Source: Acrocarpospora catenulata (lineage in GTDB: Bacteria > Actinomycetota > Actinomycetes > Streptosporangiales > Streptosporangiaceae). From it: a stretch of DNA of 64,000 nucleotides. Below, in pieces: positions 59,821 through 64,000 of the stretch; positions within the stretch are counted from its first letter, which is position 1; each line of letters starts with the position of its first letter. The DNA is taken from NCBI RefSeq assembly GCF_018476525.1, contig NZ_JAHCST010000031.1:1-64000 (forward strand), read 5' to 3'. A program made the position numbers and the translations under genes. The notes under the pieces were generated by a model. It was not told where the DNA came from and did not search any database. It saw nothing but the letters and a program-made list of their open reading frames with translations.

Positions 59821-60485
59821 CCTACACGCGAATCGTCTGCGTTCTGGTCGAGGGCCAGACCGAGGAGGTCATCGTCCGTGACGTGATTCAGCCAGAGATC
59901 GGCGGCGGTATATGGCTGCAGCCGGTCATCTTGAAAACATCGCGTCCGGCCGGCAAAGTCCCTGGCCGGGGTGGCGTTTCCCTATGGAAGAAGATCGAGA
60001 ATGATCTGAAACTCCTCCTCCGCAATCCGGCATTCGATCTTGTCACCACACTCATTGACTATTATGCGTTGCCCGGCGATACTCCCGGCATGGCAACCCG
60101 CCCGTCCGGGTCACCATATGATCGCGTACGCCATGTCGAAGCGGCCATTCACGAGGCAATGGGCCGTAATCCCCGACTACTTCCCCATCTGGCACTACAT
60201 GAGACCGAGGCCTGGGTGCTGGCCGCGGCCGAACGACTCGCCACCCTTACCGACGTGCCGGAACTCGCGAAAGAACTCGCCGCCGTGGTCGCAGCCGCCG
60301 GCGGACCCGAGCTGGTTAACGACGGAATTTCGACTGCGCCGTCCAAGCGGATAATCAAACTGTATCCCGCCTATCGAAAGACGGTGGACGGGCCGCTGGC
60401 CATAGCTGATCATGGCCTCAGCGCCATTCGCCAGGTTTGTCCCCATATGGATAAGTGGCTCACGCGAATCTTGGAAGTGGGGTAG
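59817..60485 (+). CDS. DUF4276 protein (TOPRIM-like effector candidate)
   Basis: A 222-residue DUF4276-family protein. It begins with VLVEGQTEE (Glu12, Glu16), the pattern of a TOPRIM-like acidic site, followed by TTLIDYYALPGD, which may supply the second acidic residues, and HETEAW near residue 122. It starts with GTG coupled to the ATPase stop. In systems of this design the ATPase senses a phage trigger and the TOPRIM-like protein acts as nuclease. The defence role is inferred from the gene pairing. Confidence 0.85.
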   Translation: MTYTRIVCVLVEGQTEEVIVRDVIQPEIGGGIWLQPVILKTSRPAGKVPGRGGVSLWKKIENDLKLLLRNPAFDLVTTLIDYYALPGDTPGMATRPSGSPYDRVRHVEAAIHEAMGRNPRLLPHLALHETEAWVLAAAERLATLTDVPELAKELAAVVAAAGGPELVNDGISTAPSKRIIKLYPAYRKTVDGPLAIADHGLSAIRQVCPHMDKWLTRILEVG

Positions 60486-60572
60486 GCGCTGACGAAGTTG
60501 AGTCGAACCCATGGTGCTTCCCGCGCGTACCCCTAGGCAACCGGCGGAGAGCACAGGGAGAAGGCGGGCGCG

Positions 60573-61880
60573 GTGGCTGGGGTTAAGGATCTTGTGTTGT
60601 CGCGCGGTGGGGCGCACAGTCCGTCGTTGTTCGCGGTTCGGCGGGGGGTCGCGGGCGGGCGTGAGGATCTGGTGGACTTCTGTATTCCGTGCAATCCGTA
60701 CTTTCCGACAGGGGAGATGTTCGAGGGGCTGCAGCGGAATCTGGTGGATCTGCTGAAGTACTATCCGAGCGACGCGGAGACGGTGACCAGGGAGTTGTGC
60801 GCGACACTGGGGCTCAACCCGGCGACCGTGGCGATGGGGAACGGGTCGACGGAGCTGATCACCTGGATCGATCATCTGCTGGTGCGGGAGAGCCTGGCGG
60901 TGCCGGTGCCGACGTTCGGGCGGTGGACGGACCAGCCGCTGGAGACCGGGAAGCGGGTGGACATGTATCCGTTGCTGGAGACCCAGGGGTTCCGGCTGGA
61001 TGTGGAGAGTTACATCCGGTTCATCAGGGATCGCGGGTCGAAGGTGGCGGTGATCTGTAATCCGAACAACCCGGATGGGGGGTACCTCGCGCGGCACGAG
61101 GTGATCCGGATGCTGGATCGGCTCACCGATCTCGATCTGGTGGTGGTGGACGAGTCGTTCATCGAGTTCGTGGACGCGGAGCCGTACGCGAGCGTGGCGG
61201 ACCAGGCGGCCATCCGGCCGAACGTGATCGTGCTCAAGAGTCTCGGGAAGAACTTTGGGCTGCACGGCATCCGGTTCGGCTACATGGTTGCGAATCCCGC
61301 CATAGCCGGAAAAATCCGGAAGGCGCTGCCCAAGTGGAACCTCAACTCGTTCGCGGAAATTGTCGTGTTCATGTTGAAGGAGTACACGCAGGAGTACCAG
61401 CACAGCCTGCGACTGCTGGCGCACGACCGGGAGACCATGATCCGCCAGCTCAGGTCGCTGACCGGCCTGACCGTCTACCCGTCCCAGGGGAACTTCATCC
61501 TGGTCAAGCTGCCCCCGGGCAAGGACGGCGTGGAACTCTGCGACTACCTGCTGCGGGAGCACGGCGTCTACGCCAGGGAGTGCGGCAACAAGCTGGGCAC
61601 CACCAGCCAGTTCGTCCGACTGGTGGTCCGCCCCCATGCCGATGTACAGCGCCTGCTGATCGGCCTGTACAACTACATCTGCGCCCCGGCCATGGCATCG
61701 GCCAGGTCGTCCGCGGTGTCCTCAGCCGGGTCCACGCCGGCCTTACCGCAGGCCAGAGCCGAGGTGGTCACCTCCACCCGGCCGCCGGGTCCCCGGCACG
61801 GGCGGCGCCGCCCTGACCTGCAGCCGGTACGGACCGGAGAGGTCCCGATCTACCACCTGCCGGGCGGACATGTGGCCTGA
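60573..61880 (+). CDS. PLP-dependent aminotransferase (HisC-like)
   Basis: A 435-residue fold-type I aminotransferase related to histidinol-phosphate aminotransferases. Visible features are GNGSTELITWI for phosphate binding, CNPNNPDGGYL, VVDESFIEF and the PLP-binding lysine in LKSLGKNFGLHGIRFGY. Residues after about 370 form a basic, Pro/Arg-rich tail not found in HisC. GTG start with GGAGAAGG upstream. No histidine-pathway neighbours are present, so the true substrate is open; a role in a secondary pathway is possible. Confidence 0.85.
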   Translation: MAGVKDLVLSRGGAHSPSLFAVRRGVAGGREDLVDFCIPCNPYFPTGEMFEGLQRNLVDLLKYYPSDAETVTRELCATLGLNPATVAMGNGSTELITWIDHLLVRESLAVPVPTFGRWTDQPLETGKRVDMYPLLETQGFRLDVESYIRFIRDRGSKVAVICNPNNPDGGYLARHEVIRMLDRLTDLDLVVVDESFIEFVDAEPYASVADQAAIRPNVIVLKSLGKNFGLHGIRFGYMVANPAIAGKIRKALPKWNLNSFAEIVVFMLKEYTQEYQHSLRLLAHDRETMIRQLRSLTGLTVYPSQGNFILVKLPPGKDGVELCDYLLREHGVYARECGNKLGTTSQFVRLVVRPHADVQRLLIGLYNYICAPAMASARSSAVSSAGSTPALPQARAEVVTSTRPPGPRHGRRRPDLQPVRTGEVPIYHLPGGHVA

Positions 61881-61912
61881 CACCACCTTGATCCGACTGC
61901 CAGGATGAGGGG

Positions 61913-62350
61913 ATGTCGCTCCAGAACGCGATAGTCCTCCCGGATGGCGCCCAGATCCGCGGCCGGGGCCTGCGCCACCCCCTCCCGGCCGGGGATCTCC
62001 CGGAACGCGGCCTCTACCTGGGCAGCGCCCGCCTGCGGCAACAGCACGACCCCACCCTGGACTGGGACCACGAGTGGCTCGACTGGCCCGACTTCCGGCT
62101 CCCCCGCGACCCTGACCAGGCCGTCCGCGCCATCGGCGACCTCCACCGCCGGGCCAGGCAGGGCCACCGCGTCGAGGTCGCCTGCGGAGGCGGCGTCGGC
62201 AGGACCGGGACGGTGCTGGCCTGTCTGGCGGTGCTGGCCGGGGTCCCGGCAGCGGACGCGGTCGGCTGGGTCAGGGCCAACTACCACCCACGGGCCGTCG
62301 AGACACCCTGGCAGCGACGGTGGGTGACGCGTTTCCCGCTCAGAACGTGA
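61913..62350 (+). CDS. Small protein-tyrosine phosphatase
   Basis: A 145-residue phosphatase with the CX5R loop at Cys91-Arg97 (ACGGGVGRTGT). A short N-terminal beta region and the WPDFRLP loop, with an aspartate that could act as general acid, complete the active site. The shape fits compact dual-specificity or PTP-like enzymes of actinomycetes. Its last 11 bp overlap the end of the convergent Ser/Thr kinase gene. A regulatory pair is possible but unproven. Confidence 0.85.
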   Translation: MSLQNAIVLPDGAQIRGRGLRHPLPAGDLPERGLYLGSARLRQQHDPTLDWDHEWLDWPDFRLPRDPDQAVRAIGDLHRRARQGHRVEVACGGGVGRTGTVLACLAVLAGVPAADAVGWVRANYHPRAVETPWQRRWVTRFPLRT

Positions 62351-63794
62351 TCTGTACCAAATTATCGGCGAGCAGCACCGCGGCGGGGGTGACGTTCTCG
62401 GTGACGTCGAACACCAGGGTTCCGTAGATCGGATCCCCCGGCTCCAGCCAGTCGGGCACCGAGTCGGACAGCTCGCTGGGGCCGTGTTCGAGGCCGTCGG
62501 CGTCCACCAGCGCGGCGCCGCTCTCGCCGACCTCCGTACCCTCCTCGCCGGTGTTCTGCAGCGCCCATTTGACCAGGCAGAACTTGCCCTGGGTGGTGTC
62601 GGTGTCGTTGAAGTTGGTGTAGCTGCAGTCGGGAGGCTCGGTCACCTGTACCTGGAGCGACGAACCCGCGATCTCCGCCCATTCGCCGACGCCGACCGCA
62701 GTCCCGGAGGATTCCGCGGGCGTCTCCTCGGAGCTCTGCGCGGTCTCGGCCGACTCCGAAGGCGTGGGGGCCGACCCGCCGCCGCCACGGGGAACCATCA
62801 CCAGCACGCCGGCGGTGACCCCCACCGCCAGCACCGCCAGCACCGCCGCGAGAATCCACCGCCGAGGACGGGATGGGGCCGGCCGGGGAACATCGGCCAG
62901 TTCGGTCGATGCGGCGTCTTCGGCGGGCAGCACCGCCGTCGGCGAGCGCTCCGGTGTGATCACCGTCGTGGCGGCGCCCCCGCCCACCAGCGCGAGCATC
63001 AGATCCTGGGCGCCGGGCCGCTGGGCGGGATCGCGCGAGGTGGCCCGCCGGACCAGATCGTCCAGCGGGGCGGGCAGGTCGCCCAGGTCAGGGGAGCCGC
63101 TGAGCACCCGGGCCGCCATCAGCCCGGCGTCCCCCATCCCGTACGGATGCCGCCCGTTCCCGGCGTAGGCCACCAGGCAGCCCCAGGCGAAGATGTCCGT
63201 CCACGGCCCCAGCTCACCCCCGCTGACCTGCTCGGGAGCCCACCACCCCGGGCTGCCGACGACTTCCCCGGCCTGGGTCGGCCCCTGCGTGGCGTCCAGG
63301 GCCCGCGCGATCCCGAAGTCGATCACGCGCGGCCCCGACATGGACAGGATCACGTTGGCCGGTTTGAGGTCCCGGTGCACCAGACCGGCCACGTGAATGG
63401 CGGCGAGCGCGGTCGCCACCCCGATGGCCACGCCGTGCAGTTGCCCGGGCTCCAGCGCCCCGTGCCGGCTGATCTGCTCCGACAGCGGCGTGCCCGCGAT
63501 GTACTCGGTCACCATGTACGGCCGGCCGTCCGCCGTGGTCCCGTCCTCCAGCACCTGGGCGGTGCAGAACGACGCGACCCGGCGGGCGTTGCCGACCTCG
63601 GCGTGGAACCGGGCGGCGAAGCTCCCGGAGGCGTACCCGCTCCGGATGACCTTGATGGCGACCAGCCGTCCCTCGGCGGAGGAGCCCAGGTACACGGTGC
63701 CCATGCCGCCCTCACCGAGCCGCCCCAGCAGGCGATAGGGCCCGAGCTCAGGTGGATCTTCCGGCTGAAGGGGAATCGTGCCGGTTGGCTGCAT
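62340..63794 (-). CDS. Membrane Ser/Thr protein kinase (PknB-like)
   Basis: A 484-residue receptor-type kinase. The kinase domain (about 18-270) has GEGGMGTVYLG, the VAIK lysine (Lys48), HRDLKPAN (Asp142), DFG (Asp159) and an APE motif (WWAPEQ). A linker follows, then one membrane helix (about 317-340), a Ser/Glu/Thr-rich stretch and an extracytoplasmic beta domain (about 370-484; WAEIAGSSLQVQV, CSYTN, KFCLVKWALQNTG) resembling DUF4352/telomeric-repeat-factor-like sensor domains rather than PASTA repeats. Two cysteines there could form a disulfide. The signal it senses is unknown. Confidence 0.92.
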   Translation of the reverse strand: MQPTGTIPLQPEDPPELGPYRLLGRLGEGGMGTVYLGSSAEGRLVAIKVIRSGYASGSFAARFHAEVGNARRVASFCTAQVLEDGTTADGRPYMVTEYIAGTPLSEQISRHGALEPGQLHGVAIGVATALAAIHVAGLVHRDLKPANVILSMSGPRVIDFGIARALDATQGPTQAGEVVGSPGWWAPEQVSGGELGPWTDIFAWGCLVAYAGNGRHPYGMGDAGLMAARVLSGSPDLGDLPAPLDDLVRRATSRDPAQRPGAQDLMLALVGGGAATTVITPERSPTAVLPAEDAASTELADVPRPAPSRPRRWILAAVLAVLAVGVTAGVLVMVPRGGGGSAPTPSESAETAQSSEETPAESSGTAVGVGEWAEIAGSSLQVQVTEPPDCSYTNFNDTDTTQGKFCLVKWALQNTGEEGTEVGESGAALVDADGLEHGPSELSDSVPDWLEPGDPIYGTLVFDVTENVTPAAVLLADNLVQITF

Positions 63795-63864
63795 TTGGGA
63801 GACCTCTCACGTGACCTCCCCATTTACTACACCCCAACACCTCAGCCGGGGAAGGAAAAGCCGG

Positions 63865-64000
63865 TCAGCGCGCGGCGTCCTCGTCCGCGAAGGGACGGCC
63901 GTAGGTGACCGCGTCCAGCACCACCCGCGGCGCGTACGTCCGGTACTCCGAGTCGGGCGGCACCCCGAGCGCGTCGTTGACCGTGGCGAACGCGATGCGC
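63865..64000 (-). CDS. C-terminal end of an unidentified gene (cut by right edge)
   Basis: The last 44 residues of a protein that enters from the right edge, ending at a TGA at 63865-63867. The visible part includes FATVNDALGVPPDSEYRTY and VVLDAVTYGRPFADED. This is too short to assign to a family. It is transcribed toward the kinase gene, whose start is 70 bp further on. Confidence 0.6.
   Translation of the reverse strand, partial: RIAFATVNDALGVPPDSEYRTYAPRVVLDAVTYGRPFADEDAAR

Overview
The window is very GC-rich DNA with dense, translationally coupled operons, many GTG starts, secreted CBM2/RCC1/CE15/GH3 proteins, ECF42 and SpoIIE-type regulators and a giant modular polyketide synthase. This points to a filamentous, plant-polymer-degrading actinomycete. 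A member of the Streptosporangiales is my best guess, by inference only; no rRNA or marker gene is present to fix it.

Layout. 1-2.3 kb: the start of a secreted CBM2 protein running off the left edge, a two-gene DUF6232-type unit and an AhpD-like gene. 2.3-6.3 kb: a seven-gene Mrp-type cation/H+ antiporter operon with a single large antiporter subunit. 6.4-7.1 kb: a GntR/UTRA regulator. 7.1-15.1 kb: a minus-strand cell-envelope glycan locus (BcsA/CslA-like GT2, GT-C transferase, polyprenyl-phosphate-sugar synthase, GlxA-like copper radical oxidase, excalibur-like secreted protein, GtrA). It is split by a TnpB-only IS1341-type element whose right end supplies the oxidase stop codon. 15.1-23 kb: secreted enzymes (CE15 glucuronoyl esterase with FN3 and CBM2 behind paired CGAAANTTTCG boxes, a seven-blade RCC1 protein, a tandem amidase). 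23-25.5 kb: a PIN-like gene broken by an IS5-type element. 25.5-33.5 kb: hydrolases, a SpoIIE-type phosphatase, and a TetR/ABC-2 exporter operon of the type often annotated as polyketide exporter. 33.5-37 kb: a GtrA gene and a secreted GH3 beta-glucosidase, divergent, with matching LacI-family boxes between them.

37.1-56.3 kb: the centrepiece, a two-gene operon. The first gene encodes one 5865-residue polyketide synthase with a complete assembly line: KSQ-AT-ACP, KS-AT-DH-KR-ACP, KS-AT-DH(inactive)-KR-ACP, KS-AT(truncated)-ACP-AT-TE. The last module keeps only an AT fragment in the normal place and has a full AT after its ACP, just before the thioesterase. The second gene overlaps it by 11 bp and encodes a metallo-beta-lactamase-fold protein that has lost its zinc ligands, fused to a carboxymuconolactone-decarboxylase-like domain. 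A propionate-primed tetraketide lactone (dihydropyranone) is the simplest predicted product.

56.3-64 kb: a nucleoside deaminase, an ECF42 sigma factor/DGPF pair, a two-gene ATPase/TOPRIM-like (DUF4276) module that looks like an anti-phage system, a HisC-like aminotransferase, a small tyrosine phosphatase convergent with a membrane Ser/Thr kinase, and the end of one more gene at the right edge.
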